Positions 41,265 to 51,176 are shown, counted from the stretch's first letter. The stretch: 64,000 nucleotides of DNA from Microbacterium sp. LKL04 (GCF_900102005.1 NZ_LT627736.1:186001-250000), one strand, 5' to 3'. Made by a program: numbers and translations. Notes: generated by a model from the sequence alone, not told the origin.

Positions 41265-42400
41265 TGCCCGAGATCACGCCCGTCCCGCTCTCCCAGCTCA
41301 CGACGCTCCGCGTCGGCGGGTCGCCGCAGCGGATGATCGAGGCGACGACGGCAGACGAGCTCGCCGACGCGCTCCGCGATGTCTGGGCGGCGGGGGACCC
41401 GTGGCTGGTCCTCGGCGGCGGCTCGAACCTGCTGTTCGCCGACGACGAGTTCGAGGGCACGGTGATCCTCGTCCGATCCACCGGGATCGAACGGCTGCCC
41501 TCGCCGAACCCGGGTCACGTGCGCCTCAGAGTGCAGGCGGGCCACTCGTGGGACGACCTCGTGGCGCAGACGGTCGCGGCGGGTCTGAGCGGGATCGAGG
41601 CCATGGCGGGGATCCCCGGCACGACCGGCGCCGCTCCCATCCAGAACATCGGTGCGTACGGCCAGGAGATCGTCGAGACGCTCGTCGAGGTGGAGCTGAT
41701 CGACGAGTCGACCGGAGAGGTGTCGGTGGTCCCGGCATCCGATCTCGGTCTCGGTCTTCGCACGTCGGTCCTGAAGAAGCACTACGGCTCGGTGCCCGAG
41801 CGTTCCGCCGTGATCCTGTCGGTGACCCTCGAACTCGCGCAGGTCGGCCACAGCGCCGTTCCCGTCCGCGGGGCGCAGCTGCGGTCGGCGCTGGGACTCG
41901 ACGCGGATGCCGCGGTCCCGCTCGCGTGGATCCGCGAGACCGTCCTCGAGATCCGCGCCCGCAAGGGCATGGTGCTCGACGAGGACGACCACGACACGTG
42001 GAGTGCCGGGTCGTTCTTCCAGAACCCCGTCGTGTCGGCGCAGTTCGCCGCGACCCTCCCCGCGGAGGCGCCGCGCTGGTCGATGGCCCCCGCCCTCGAG
42101 GCGGATCGCGTCATCCCGCTCGACCGGTTCGAGGGGTTCATCCCGCCGCGCACCGGGGGACCCGCTCCCGTCAAGATCAGCGCCGCCTGGCTGATCGAGC
42201 ACGCGGGGATGCGCAAGGGCTTCCGCCTGCCCGGGTCGCAGGCATCGCTGTCGACCAAGCACGCCCTCGCGCTCACGAACCGGGGACGTGCGACGGCCGA
42301 GGAGGTCGCCGCCCTCGCGCGGCTCATCCAGCAGCGCGTGCAGTCCGAGTTCGGTGTGCTCCTGCAGCCCGAGCCGGTGTTCTTCGACGTCGAGCTCTGA
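41264..42400 (+). CDS. murB: UDP-N-acetylmuramate dehydrogenase
   Basis: 378 aa. FAD motif LVLGGGSNLLF (48-58), GIEAMAGIPGTTGAAPIQNIGAYG and catalytic Ser250 in SAGSFFQNP; Glu370 (PEP) near the C-terminus completes the site. It reduces UDP-GlcNAc-enolpyruvate to UDP-MurNAc in peptidoglycan synthesis. The ATG overlaps the stop of the HadB-type gene. Confidence 0.95.
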   Translation: MPEITPVPLSQLTTLRVGGSPQRMIEATTADELADALRDVWAAGDPWLVLGGGSNLLFADDEFEGTVILVRSTGIERLPSPNPGHVRLRVQAGHSWDDLVAQTVAAGLSGIEAMAGIPGTTGAAPIQNIGAYGQEIVETLVEVELIDESTGEVSVVPASDLGLGLRTSVLKKHYGSVPERSAVILSVTLELAQVGHSAVPVRGAQLRSALGLDADAAVPLAWIRETVLEIRARKGMVLDEDDHDTWSAGSFFQNPVVSAQFAATLPAEAPRWSMAPALEADRVIPLDRFEGFIPPRTGGPAPVKISAAWLIEHAGMRKGFRLPGSQASLSTKHALALTNRGRATAEEVAALARLIQQRVQSEFGVLLQPEPVFFDVEL

Positions 42401-42410
42401 CTCGGCTCAC

Positions 42411-42475
42411 CCGACGCCGAGGTCCCACTCCAGCCGGGAAAAGTGCTCTCATTCCCGGCCGGAGTGGGACGTCGG
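42411..42475. terminator. Long hairpin between convergent murB and aminotransferase
   Basis: GTCCCACTCC-A-GCCGGGAA (42422-42440) pairs with TTCCCGGC-C-GGAGTGGGAC (42452-42470); CCGACG/CGTCGG extend the base. Probably a bidirectional terminator, but resembles the other long intergenic palindromes in size. Confidence 0.75.
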
Positions 42476-42500
42476 CGATCGTCGGCGGAGTCCGCCGGCC

Positions 42501-43700
42501 TCAGGCGAAGAGGCGCTGCAGGCGCTGGACGCCTTCGAGCAGCTGGTCCTCGCCGAGCGCGTACGACAAGCGCAGGTAGCCCGAAGGGCCGAAGGCCTCG
42601 CCCGGGACGACGGCCACCTCGGCGCGCTCGAGGATGAGGTCGGCGAGCTCGAGGGAGGTCTCGATGCGGACGCCGTCCCATTCACGGCCGAGCAGGCCCG
42701 TCACGTCGGGGTAGACGTAGAAGGCACCGAGCGGGTTCGGGACGGTGACGCCCGGGATCTTCGCGAGTTCGGAGACGATGAGCCCGCGACGACGGTCGAA
42801 CGCCTGCCGCATCTTCTCGGCCTCGTCCTGCGGCCCGGTGAGGGCGGCGAGGGCGGCGCGCTGGGCGATGTTGTTGACGTTGGAGGACAGGTGCGACTGC
42901 AGGTTGCCGGCGACCTTGATGGCGTCGGCGGGGCCGACCATCCAGCCCACGCGCCAGCCGGTCATGGCGTACGTCTTCGCGACGCCGTTCACGAGAATCG
43001 TCTGACCGGCGAGCTCCGGCACGGCCTCGACGATGGACTGGGCCCGCGCGCCCTCGTAGACGAGGTTCTGGTAGATCTCGTCGCTGATCACCCAGATGCC
43101 GTGGGCGAGGGCCCACTCGCCGATGGCCTTCGTCTCGTCGGGTGTGTAGACGGCGCCGGTCGGGTTCGACGGCGACACGAACACGAGCACCGTGGTCTTG
43201 TCGGTGCGGGCAGCTTCGAGCTGGTCGACGGTGACCTTGTACTCCTGGTCGGCACCGGCGAACACCTCGACGGGCACGCCGTCGGCGAGGGCGATGGCCT
43301 CGGGGTACGTCGTCCAGTAGGGGGCCGGGAGGAGGACCTCGTCGCCGGGGTTCACGACGGCCTGGAAGGCCTGGTACACCGACTGCTTGCCGCCGTTGGT
43401 GACGATGACCTGCGACGGCGCGACCTCGAGACCCGAGTCGCGGAGCGTCTTCGCGGCGATCGCCTCGCGCAGGACCGGGAGGCCGCCGGCGGGCGTGTAG
43501 CGGAAGTTCGCGGGGTCGCGCAGGGCCTCGGCTGCGGCATCCACGACGAACTGCGGCGTCGCGAAGTCGGGCTCTCCGGCCGCGTACGAGATCACCGGGC
43601 GACCGGCGGCCTGCAGGGCCTTGGCCTTGGCGTCGACCTTGAGGGTCGCGGACTCGGCGATGGCGGAGAGCTTGCGGGAGACGGGGGCGCGTTCGGTCAC
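42501..43700 (-). CDS. Class I aspartate-type aminotransferase
   Basis: 399 aa PLP enzyme. [50 protein letters not shown] and Lys242 in [16 protein letters not shown] are the aspartate aminotransferase Ib signatures. Probable aspartate (or prephenate) aminotransferase. GTG start with TACGCT exactly 6 nt upstream (complement of 43707-43712). Confidence 0.92.
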   Translation of the reverse strand: MTERAPVSRKLSAIAESATLKVDAKAKALQAAGRPVISYAAGEPDFATPQFVVDAAAEALRDPANFRYTPAGGLPVLREAIAAKTLRDSGLEVAPSQVIVTNGGKQSVYQAFQAVVNPGDEVLLPAPYWTTYPEAIALADGVPVEVFAGADQEYKVTVDQLEAARTDKTTVLVFVSPSNPTGAVYTPDETKAIGEWALAHGIWVISDEIYQNLVYEGARAQSIVEAVPELAGQTILVNGVAKTYAMTGWRVGWMVGPADAIKVAGNLQSHLSSNVNNIAQRAALAALTGPQDEAEKMRQAFDRRRGLIVSELAKIPGVTVPNPLGAFYVYPDVTGLLGREWDGVRIETSLELADLILERAEVAVVPGEAFGPSGYLRLSYALGEDQLLEGVQRLQRLFA

Positions 43701-43749
43701 CCTCCGAGCGTACCGTCGGGCATCGCCCGGACGAGAGGTGTGTCGCGGG

Positions 43750-44523
43750 TCAGCGCGTGGGGCGCGTGAGGATCTCGTTGCCCGATTCGAGGATGGCCAC
43801 CGTGTGCTCGGTGTGCGCGGTGCGGCATCCCGTCGCGCTCCGGAGCGTCCAGCCGTCGTCGTCGACCTTCAGCTCGTCGGTGTCGACCATGACCCACGGC
43901 TCGATCGCCAGCATGAGGCCCGGGCGCAGACGGTAACCGCGGCCCGCGCGGCCGATGTTCGACACGTGCGGGTCCTGGTGCATCGTCGTGCCGATGCCGT
44001 GACCGCCGAACTCGGTGTTGACGGGGTAGCCCGCTGCGGTGAGGACGTCGCCGATCGCGGCCGAGATGTCACCGATCCGGGCGCCGGGCTGCGCCGCCTC
44101 GATGCCGGCGGCCAGGGCCTCCTGGGTCGCGGTGATCAGCGGGTCGTTCTCGGCGTGGGCGCCGCCGCCGACGGTGAAGCTGATCGCGGCGTCCGCGGCG
44201 ACGCCGCTCGTCTTGATCGCGAGGTCGAGGGTCAGGAGGTCGCCCGCGACGACACGCTGGTCGCGGGGCCGGCCGTGGAGGACGGCGTCGTTCACGGCCG
44301 TGCAGATGTAGTGGCCGAACGGGCCGCGACCGAACGACGGCGCGTAGTCGACGTAGCAGGACTCGGCGCCCGCGCCGAGGATCATGTCCTTCGCCCACGC
44401 GTCGATCTCGAGGAGGTTCGTCCCCGGCTTCACGCGCTCCTTGATCCCGTGCAGGATGTCGCCGACGAGTCCACCCGTCGTGCGGGCACGGTCGATCTGG
44501 TCAGGGGTGAGGATCTCGATCAC
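43750..44523 (-). CDS. map: Type I methionine aminopeptidase
   Basis: 257 aa from the GTG at 44523 ([10 protein letters not shown]), the usual family start; an upstream TTG is possible but unneeded. Metal and catalytic residues: His83 (AVLHG), Asp100, Asp111, His175 (EFGGHGIG), Glu208 (IEPW) and Glu239 (TEHTV). Removes N-terminal Met from new proteins. TATGAT lies about 40 bp upstream as a -10 candidate. Confidence 0.94.
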   Translation of the reverse strand: MIEILTPDQIDRARTTGGLVGDILHGIKERVKPGTNLLEIDAWAKDMILGAGAESCYVDYAPSFGRGPFGHYICTAVNDAVLHGRPRDQRVVAGDLLTLDLAIKTSGVAADAAISFTVGGGAHAENDPLITATQEALAAGIEAAQPGARIGDISAAIGDVLTAAGYPVNTEFGGHGIGTTMHQDPHVSNIGRAGRGYRLRPGLMLAIEPWVMVDTDELKVDDDGWTLRSATGCRTAHTEHTVAILESGNEILTRPTR

Positions 44524-44657
44524 GAGGCAGTCCGTTCGGTCGGCAGGCGCAACGGACAATCATACGTCCGCACCGTGAAGGCTGGTCGGGAGCGTAGCGC
44601 AGCGCCGCCGGCTGACCGGCCCGGGCGCTTCACAGCCCGCTCCACTACGGTGGATAG

Positions 44658-46448
44658 GTGAGTGACCCCCAGACCCCGACCGAACCCGCAGACACCCCCG
44701 CCCTCCCCGGCTTCGACGAGCTGGGTCTGACCGGTCCCGTCCTCGCCGCCATCAAGGACCTCGGTTACGAGACGCCCTCCGCGATCCAGGCCGCGACCAT
44801 CCCCGTCCTCCTCGGCGGCCGCGACGTCGTCGGAATGGCGCAGACCGGTACCGGCAAGACGGCCGCATTCGCGCTGCCGATCATGGAGAACCTCGACCTG
44901 ACGCAGAAGACGCCGCAGGCGCTCGTCCTGGCCCCGACCCGTGAGCTCGCGCTCCAGGTCTGCGAGGCGTTCGAGTCCTACGCCGCCCGCATGAAGGGCG
45001 TTCACGTCCTCCCCGTCTACGGCGGCCAGGGCTACGGCGTGCAGCTGTCGGCCCTTCGCCGCGGTGTGCACATCGTCGTCGGCACCCCCGGCCGCATCAT
45101 GGACCACCTCGAGAAGGGCACGCTCGACCTCTCGCAGCTGAAGAACCTCGTCCTCGACGAGGCCGACGAGATGCTGAAGATGGGCTTCGCCGAGGACGTC
45201 GAGCAGATCCTCGCCAAGACGCCCGCCGAGAAGCAGGTCGCCCTGTTCTCGGCGACCATGCCGGCATCCATCCGTCGTCTCGCGCAGCAGTACCTGCGCG
45301 ACCCGGAGGAGATCACGGTCAAGACCAAGACCTCCACGAACACGAACATCACGCAGCGCTACCTGATCGTGTCGTACCAGCAGAAGGTCGACGCCCTCAC
45401 GCGCATCCTCGAGGTCGAGGACTTCGACGGGATGATCATCTTCGTCCGCACGAAGAACGAGACCGAGACCCTCGCCGAGAAGCTGCGCGCCCGCGGCTTC
45501 AGCGCGGCGCCGATCAACGGCGACATCCCGCAGCCGCAGCGCGAGCGCAGCATCCAGCAGCTCAAGGACGGCAAGCTCGACATCCTCGTCGCAACCGACG
45601 TCGCCGCGCGCGGTCTCGACGTGGAGCGCATCAGCCACGTCGTGAACTTCGACATCCCGACCGACACCGAGTCGTACGTGCACCGCATCGGCCGCACCGG
45701 CCGCGCCGGGCGCAAGGGCGACGCGATCAGCTTCGTGACCCCGCGCGAGCGCTACCTGCTCGCGCACATCGAGCGCGCGACGCGTCAGGCGCCGACGCAG
45801 ATGCAGCTGCCGACGACCGAGGACATCAACTCGACCCGTCTCGCCCGCTTCGACGACGCGATCACCGCCGCGCTCGCCGAGACGGACCGCATCACCGGGT
45901 TCCGCGACGTCATCGCGCACTACGTCCGCAACCACGACGTGCCCGAGCAGGACGTCGCCGCCGCCCTCGCCGTCGTGGCGCAGGGTGAGACGCCGCTGCT
46001 GCTCGACCCGGCAGCCGACCAGCTCGCCAAGACGCTGGCCGCCGACGCCGAGCGCGGCACGCGCAAGGACCGGCCGGCACGCGCCGACGGCCCCCGCGAG
46101 CGCCGCGGCAAGGGCGACTTCACGACGTACCGCATCGCGGTCGGGCGTCGTCAGCGCGTCGAGCCGCGCCAGATCGTCGGAGCGCTCGCGAACGAGGGCG
46201 GCCTCGGCCGTGACGACTTCGGCGCGATCACGATCCGTCCCGACTTCTCGCTCGTCGAGCTCCCGACCTCGATGGATGCCTCGGTCCTCGAGCGTCTGAA
46301 GGGCACCCGCATCTCGGGCCAGCTCATCGAGATCCGCCCCGATCGCGGCCGCCCCGGCGGCGAGCGTCCCAAGCGCTCCTTCGACGACCGCCCGAAGCGC
46401 TCGTACGACGACCGCCCGGAGCGCAAGCCGCGTCACGGCCGCGACTGA
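44658..46448 (+). CDS. deaD: DEAD-box RNA helicase, DeaD/CsdA-like
   Basis: 596 aa. Motif I AQTGTGKT (61-68), Ia PTREL, DEAD (167-170), SAT and HRIGRTGRAGR of the helicase core, then a DbpA-type RNA-binding domain (about 485-560: YRIAVGRRQRVEPRQIVGALANEGGL) and a short repeat tail (SFDDRPKRSYDDRPER). Likely ribosome-assembly or cold-adaptation helicase. GTG start with TACGGT 6 nt upstream. Confidence 0.93.
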   Translation: MSDPQTPTEPADTPALPGFDELGLTGPVLAAIKDLGYETPSAIQAATIPVLLGGRDVVGMAQTGTGKTAAFALPIMENLDLTQKTPQALVLAPTRELALQVCEAFESYAARMKGVHVLPVYGGQGYGVQLSALRRGVHIVVGTPGRIMDHLEKGTLDLSQLKNLVLDEADEMLKMGFAEDVEQILAKTPAEKQVALFSATMPASIRRLAQQYLRDPEEITVKTKTSTNTNITQRYLIVSYQQKVDALTRILEVEDFDGMIIFVRTKNETETLAEKLRARGFSAAPINGDIPQPQRERSIQQLKDGKLDILVATDVAARGLDVERISHVVNFDIPTDTESYVHRIGRTGRAGRKGDAISFVTPRERYLLAHIERATRQAPTQMQLPTTEDINSTRLARFDDAITAALAETDRITGFRDVIAHYVRNHDVPEQDVAAALAVVAQGETPLLLDPAADQLAKTLAADAERGTRKDRPARADGPRERRGKGDFTTYRIAVGRRQRVEPRQIVGALANEGGLGRDDFGAITIRPDFSLVELPTSMDASVLERLKGTRISGQLIEIRPDRGRPGGERPKRSFDDRPKRSYDDRPERKPRHGRD

Positions 46449-46537
46449 CGGCATCCGCTGAGCGAGCGGCGTGCCGCGGCATCCGCTCGGTCGGCGATAT
46501 CCGGCCGCCGTTTCGGGCCAGGGCCGCTGCCGGTCGC

Positions 46538-46613
46538 GGATGCAAGGGATCGCGCGCGACGCGCCGGGTGAAGGGTGAGACTTGCGGTGTGTCGCGCCGA
46601 AACTCTTGCATCC
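46538..46613. repeat. Long palindrome B (GGATGCAAGGGATC family)
   Basis: GGATGCAAGGGATC at 46538-46551, then GCGCGACGCGCC, and on the right GTGTCGCGC and CTTGCATCC at 46605-46613. Same architecture and termini as palindrome A (28893-28967) but with a different centre and imperfect right arm. Lies between convergent deaD and GH2 genes. Confidence 0.7.
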
Positions 46614-46638
46614 GCTGACGGCCGCCCCGCCCTACCGC

Positions 46639-48432
46639 TCAGCCGTCCGCACCCCCGGTGATGGCGGCGCGGATGCGGTCGACCGCGATCTTCGGTGTGC
46701 GGTCGGCGGTCACCAGCCCGTTGGTCTCCTGCAGCGTGTCGGTGAGCTGGGTGTAGCAGAACCCGGCGAGCACCTCGCTCGCGTGGACGGCTGCCATGAG
46801 GCCCTCGAAGCGCTCCGCGAAGTCGTCCGGTGAGGTCGCGGAGGAGTACCCCCACGCCCCTTCGGCCGCCGCGGTGTCGAACGAGATGCCGCCGAACTCG
46901 GTGAGCATCACGGGCGCATCGGCGACATCGCCGCTGAGGATCAGGTCGCGACCCGCGGGGCCCGTGGTGTCGAGAAGGTGCCGGATGCCGGCATCCGTCC
47001 GATAGCGCTCCCGAACCACCTCGGGCCGCCACTCGTAGTCGTGGATCGCGACGATGTCGGTGTCGACCTGCTCCCAGCCGTCGTTCGAGACGACGGGGCG
47101 GGTCGGGTCGAGAGCCTTCGTCAGCGACACGAGCGCTCGGGCGAAGTGCTGCATGCGCGGGTCGCTCGCGATGTGCTGCACGCCCCAGCTCTCGTTGAGC
47201 GGCACCCACGTGACGATCGAGGGGTGGGATGCGTCGCGCCGCACGACCTCGAGCCACTCGCGCGTTGTCCGCTCGATCGCGGTCTGCGTGAACGTGTAGG
47301 TGCCGGGCGCCTCGCCCCACACCAGCAGGCCCAGCTGGTCGGCCGCGAGCAGGAACCGGGGGTCCTCGAACTTCTGATGCACGCGTGTCGCCGTGAAGCC
47401 GAGCGAGCGGATCAGCTCGACCTCGTCGCGCAACGCCTCCGCCGACGGCGCAGCGAGATGCGTGTCGGGCCAGTAGCCCTGATTGAGGACCGACCGCACG
47501 AAGTACGGGCGGTCGTTCAGCCAGAACCGGCCCCGGGCGACGTGGGCGGTCCGGATGCCGAGGTACGAGTCCACGACGTCGTCGCCGACCGTGATCCTCG
47601 CGTCCACGAGGCGAGGGTGCTCGGGCGACCACAGCAGTTCCTCGTACGCCTGACCGTGCGCGAGGTCCGCGACGGGCAGGATCACGGTCACCTCGCGCGC
47701 TGCGGACCTGACCGCGCCTCTAACGAGCGTGCGCCCCTCGAACGACAGATCGACCTCGATCCCGGTTTCCGACGGAGCGGACAGCTCGAGGTCGAGGGTG
47801 ATCGTGCCCCCGCGCGGATCGGTCGTCCAGCGGACGGCTGCGACGTGCACCTCGGGCACGCTCTCGAGCCAGACCGGCTGCCAGATCCCGGACGTCCGGT
47901 GGTACCAGATCGAATGCGGCTGCTCGAGCCAGTCCTGCTTGCCGCGGGGCTGCGCGATATCGGTGGGATCGTCCTCGACCCGCACGACGACCGTCCGCTC
48001 TCCCGCGGCGACGGCGGTGGTGATGTCGAAGGAGAACGGCGTGTGACCGCCCTCGTGCCGCCCGACGGAGCGACCGCCGATCCAGACTTCGCAGCGGTAG
48101 TCGACGGCGCCGAAATGCAGCAGCAGGCGGCGCCCGTCACCGTGCCCGGCGGCATCCAGATCCGGGTCGGTGAGGTCGCGCGAGTACCAGAGCACGCGGT
48201 GCGGGCCGGTGTCCCCGACTCCCGAGGCGGTCGATTCGGGCGGGAAGGGGACGATGATCCGACCCGAACGGATGCCGGTGCCCTCCCAGCCGAGCCGGGC
48301 CCCGGCATCCTCGTCGTCGAAGGCGAAGCCCCAGGTCCCGGTGAGGTCGGCCCACGCGCCTCGGACGAGCTGGGGTCTCGGGTAGGTGCCGTCCTGCGTG
48401 CTCGCGCGGAAGGTGACATCGTCGTCGCTCAT
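46639..48432 (-). CDS. Glycoside hydrolase family 2 beta-glycosidase
   Basis: 597 aa (601 if the ATG at 48444 with GAGG upstream is used). Sugar-binding domain (20-195), beta-sandwich, then a TIM barrel with acid/base Glu414 (NESWG) and nucleophile Glu512 (TEFGG). Family members are beta-galactosidases, glucuronidases or mannosidases; no signal peptide, so probably cytosolic. The GH2 subgroup and substrate cannot be decided. No linked transporter in the window. Confidence 0.88.
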   Translation of the reverse strand: MSDDDVTFRASTQDGTYPRPQLVRGAWADLTGTWGFAFDDEDAGARLGWEGTGIRSGRIIVPFPPESTASGVGDTGPHRVLWYSRDLTDPDLDAAGHGDGRRLLLHFGAVDYRCEVWIGGRSVGRHEGGHTPFSFDITTAVAAGERTVVVRVEDDPTDIAQPRGKQDWLEQPHSIWYHRTSGIWQPVWLESVPEVHVAAVRWTTDPRGGTITLDLELSAPSETGIEVDLSFEGRTLVRGAVRSAAREVTVILPVADLAHGQAYEELLWSPEHPRLVDARITVGDDVVDSYLGIRTAHVARGRFWLNDRPYFVRSVLNQGYWPDTHLAAPSAEALRDEVELIRSLGFTATRVHQKFEDPRFLLAADQLGLLVWGEAPGTYTFTQTAIERTTREWLEVVRRDASHPSIVTWVPLNESWGVQHIASDPRMQHFARALVSLTKALDPTRPVVSNDGWEQVDTDIVAIHDYEWRPEVVRERYRTDAGIRHLLDTTGPAGRDLILSGDVADAPVMLTEFGGISFDTAAAEGAWGYSSATSPDDFAERFEGLMAAVHASEVLAGFCYTQLTDTLQETNGLVTADRTPKIAVDRIRAAITGGADG

Positions 48433-48488
48433 GCGCACCAGCATGCCCGACCTCGGGGCGGTGTGCGCGCCGCGGTGAGACTCGGGTC

Positions 48489-48569
48489 GAGCCGCGGAGA
48501 TCCTCGAGACGCGCCGCCGTACGGCATCCGTCCGTCGGAGTGTCGGCTCGGATCTCCGCCGTACGGCTC
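48489..48569. repeat. Long palindrome D (CGGAGATC family)
   Basis: GAGCCG-CGGAGATC (48489-48502) pairs with GATCTCCG-CCGTA-CGGCTC (48551-48569), with a 5-nt bulge. GCCGTACGGC, itself palindromic, occurs at 48516-48525 and again at 48558-48567. Related in ends and size to palindrome C. Confidence 0.65.
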
Positions 48570-48572
48570 GCC

Positions 48573-49403
48573 TCAGGCGCGATCGCAGTGGATGCCGGCG
48601 TCCAGAAGCCCGCGCAGGGCGGCGACGACGGTGTCCCAGTCGTGGACGATCATCGCGTAATCGACCCGCAGCGTGACGTAGCCCCATGCCGCCGCGTTCG
48701 CGTCGCGCACCAGGTCGCGGTGGCGCGCCGCGGGTGATGCGTGGTGCTCCGCGCCGTCGGCCTCGAGGATGATCCGGTCGCCGATGAGGAAGTCGACCCG
48801 TCCGACGGAGGTGATCTCGACCTGGGCGCGCATCGAGACGCCGGTGCCGCGCAGTCGCCAGCGCAGGAGCGATTCGAGGCCGCTCTCGGAGTGCGGCCCG
48901 GCGAAGTCCAGGGCCGCGCGGGCCGCGTCTCCGCACGTCCGGCGCAGCCACGCGCGGCCCGCAGGCGTGAGCATGCCGAGGTGCAGCGCCGACTCGACTG
49001 CCACGAAGAACTCCTCGACTCCGCGGCACAGCCAGATCTGCCGCAGCACGCGAGGAACGGATGCCGGCGCGAGGCGCCCGGGCGCCGGTGCAGCGTCCCA
49101 GTGGTCGAGGCACCGGCATCCGTCATGGGGAAGGCGGTGACCGTCGGCCCGCATCCACACATGGATGTCGGCGCCGACATCGAGCGTCCACAGGCCGAGG
49201 TGGCGAGCCGCACTCACGCAGCCGAGGACGCCGCCGTGCCGCGCGGCATCCCGCACGGGCGCGCACGCCCCGCGGGTGGCGTAGGTGCCGCGGCGGACCC
49301 GAGAGATCGCGCCCGCCCGTGCCGCGGCGGCGATGGCTGAGGGACTCAGGCCCGATCTCCGGAGTTCCGCCGTCGTCGTCAGCCCAGCGCCGTCCTCGCA
49401 CAC
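48573..49403 (-). CDS. AbiEi-type N-terminal HTH plus DUF559 (Vsr-like nuclease fold)
   Basis: 276 aa. N-terminal winged-helix module (TAELRRSGLSPSAIAAAARAGAISRVRRGTY) as in AbiEi antitoxins; C-terminal DUF559 with ESGLESLLRWRL, VDFLIGDRIILEADGAEHH (Asp204, Glu214, Asp216) and DLVRDANAAAWGYVTLRVDY, a PD-(D/E)XK-like layout. Widespread and multicopy in Microbacteriaceae, function unknown; no AbiEii toxin adjoins. GTG start with GAGAGGG 8 nt upstream. Confidence 0.75.
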   Translation of the reverse strand: MCEDGAGLTTTAELRRSGLSPSAIAAAARAGAISRVRRGTYATRGACAPVRDAARHGGVLGCVSAARHLGLWTLDVGADIHVWMRADGHRLPHDGCRCLDHWDAAPAPGRLAPASVPRVLRQIWLCRGVEEFFVAVESALHLGMLTPAGRAWLRRTCGDAARAALDFAGPHSESGLESLLRWRLRGTGVSMRAQVEITSVGRVDFLIGDRIILEADGAEHHASPAARHRDLVRDANAAAWGYVTLRVDYAMIVHDWDTVVAALRGLLDAGIHCDRA

Positions 49404-49522
49404 GACCGCACCCTCTCGTGAAGCCGTCCTCAGGTGTCGTCCACCCGCCGAGGTCGTGGATCACGCACCCATCGACGTGCGGGTGGAGGAGTCCTCGGCG
49501 GCGATGCGCATTGCCGCGTCAG

Positions 49523-49592
49523 CGGCGGAGATCCACCGCGACACGCCGTGGAACACCCCGGCGAGCCCGGCGCGCCGCCCAGATCTCCGCCG
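49523..49592. repeat. Long palindrome C (CGGAGATC family)
   Basis: CGGCGGAGATC (49523-49533) is the exact complement of GATCTCCGCCG (49582-49592); CGACACGCC inside resembles palindrome A. It fills most of the 211-bp space between the DUF559 gene and the PucR gene. Confidence 0.7.
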
Positions 49593-49614
49593 TTCGTCAG
49601 CCCCTCGCCCCGCC

Positions 49615-51147
49615 TCACCCCCCGAGGTGCAAGGCCGCCCACAGCTCGGCGCGGGCGGCGAACGACGACAGGTCGACGCCGAGGATGCGCTCTGCGGCGG
49701 CGAGGCGCGTGCGGACGGTGTGCCGGTGGACCCCGAGCGCGGTCGCGGCGGTGTCGTTCGAGCCGTCGGCGACGACCCAGGCCCGGAGGGTCTCCTCGAG
49801 CCGGGCGCCGTGCGCGCGATCGTGCTCGCGCAGCGGGTCGAGGTAGGCCGCGGCGACCGTCGACGCCTGCCCCGCCGACAGGGCCGAGAGGATGCCGCGG
49901 GCCTGCACCTCTTCGAAGCGCACGATCTCGGGGGCGGCGGCGCGGCCCCGGGCGGCGCGTGCCTGGTCGAGCGCGCGGGCGACGTCGGCGTATCCCGCCG
50001 GTTCCGAGACCCCGAGTCGGAGCGCGAAGCGCGCCGGAATCTCCTCGAGCGTCGCGGCGGCCGAGGCGGGGACCACGATCACGACGTCGTCGTCGAGGGT
50101 GCCGTACAGCAGTGCCCCGTGCCGCTCGTCGGCGCGGAGCTCGAGGACGTCGATGAGAGCGTGCGTGCGGGGACCCGCGGCATCCGCCACCGCCACCACG
50201 ACCGGAGCGGCGGGCAACGGCCCCCAGACGTCGCGTGAGATCTGCCGGGCGAGGCCGGGGTCGCCGGTGAGGAGCGACCGGACCATCCCGGAGCGGAGTG
50301 CGGTGCGGGCGCGCGAGAGGCGCTGGTGCTGCTCGAGCGCGAGGCCTGCCATCGCGATCACGGCGGTCACGACGTCGCGGCCGGCCTGGTCGAGCTCGCT
50401 CGCCGCGATGGCGAGGACGCCGCGCAGGCTCCCGCCCCGCCCCAGGGTCTGCAGCGTGAACGCGTCGGTGTCGGAGCGCAGCGACGAGCCCGCGCGGGCG
50501 CCGCGACGCAGGACCGCGTCGACCTCCGTCCTCAGCACAGCGGATGCGTCGGCCGTGAGGCTCCCCGCCGGGTGCTCGCGGACGAGCTCGCCGGCCGCGT
50601 CGTACATCCCCACCCACGTGTCGAGCTGACGCGCGAGCTCGGCGATGGTCGCGTCGAGCCCGTCGGGCCGCAGCGCCGCGAGCGCGATCGCGCGCTGCGC
50701 GGACAGCGCCCAACTGCGCCGGGCGTACGCCTGCGCCGCGACGGCCTCGGCGTTGGCGCGCGCGACGGCGATGAAGGGCGTGTCGTACGGCACCTCGAAC
50801 AGCGGCAGGTTCGCGCGTCGGCACGCGGCGGCGAGTCCCGGCGGGATGCCGTCGCGAGCCACCTCGGTCCCGAATCCCAATGCGGCCACGCCGCGATCCA
50901 CGAGTCGCCGCACATAGGCGTCGAAGGGGTAGCGGATGCCGGCGGGGAACTGCGTGCCGGTGGTCAGGAGGACGAGGTCGTCGGCGAGGAACGGGGTCGG
51001 GTCGTCGAGGTCGGAGCTGTGCACCCACCGCGTCGCGCGGTCGAGGGCGCCCGGCGGCAGGTCGTCCTCCTCGCCCGCGAGGCTCAGCCGGAGCTCCCCG
51101 CGGCCGAGGAGGGCGCGCAGGGTGGGGTCGGCATCCCGAGCAACCAT
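49615..51147 (-). CDS. PucR-family transcriptional regulator
   Basis: 510 aa. N-terminal PucR ligand-type domain (about 1-130: LRALLGRGELRLSLAG, DDLVLLTTGTQF), a GGDEF-like middle and a C-terminal HTH_30 near 468-492 (TAATALGVHRHTVRTRLAAAERILG). Divergent from the gabT operon, so it likely controls putrescine/GABA catabolism, as seen for PucR-like GABA regulators. Start ATG with GGGAGG upstream. The palindrome at 51160-51176 lies 12 bp before it. Confidence 0.88.
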   Translation of the reverse strand: MVARDADPTLRALLGRGELRLSLAGEEDDLPPGALDRATRWVHSSDLDDPTPFLADDLVLLTTGTQFPAGIRYPFDAYVRRLVDRGVAALGFGTEVARDGIPPGLAAACRRANLPLFEVPYDTPFIAVARANAEAVAAQAYARRSWALSAQRAIALAALRPDGLDATIAELARQLDTWVGMYDAAGELVREHPAGSLTADASAVLRTEVDAVLRRGARAGSSLRSDTDAFTLQTLGRGGSLRGVLAIAASELDQAGRDVVTAVIAMAGLALEQHQRLSRARTALRSGMVRSLLTGDPGLARQISRDVWGPLPAAPVVVAVADAAGPRTHALIDVLELRADERHGALLYGTLDDDVVIVVPASAAATLEEIPARFALRLGVSEPAGYADVARALDQARAARGRAAAPEIVRFEEVQARGILSALSAGQASTVAAAYLDPLREHDRAHGARLEETLRAWVVADGSNDTAATALGVHRHTVRTRLAAAERILGVDLSSFAARAELWAALHLGG

Positions 51148-51159
51148 GCGGCCTCCCTT

Positions 51160-51176
51160 CTGTACGCGTCGTACAG
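51160..51176. promoter_or_regulatory. Palindromic operator between pucR-like gene and gabT
   Basis: CTGTACG-CGT-CGTACAG, 7-bp perfect arms, lies in the 93-bp divergent region. Probably the PucR-type regulator's site. The gabT -10 (TACGCT, 51229-51234) is 6 nt from the ATG, about 50 bp away. Confidence 0.55.
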
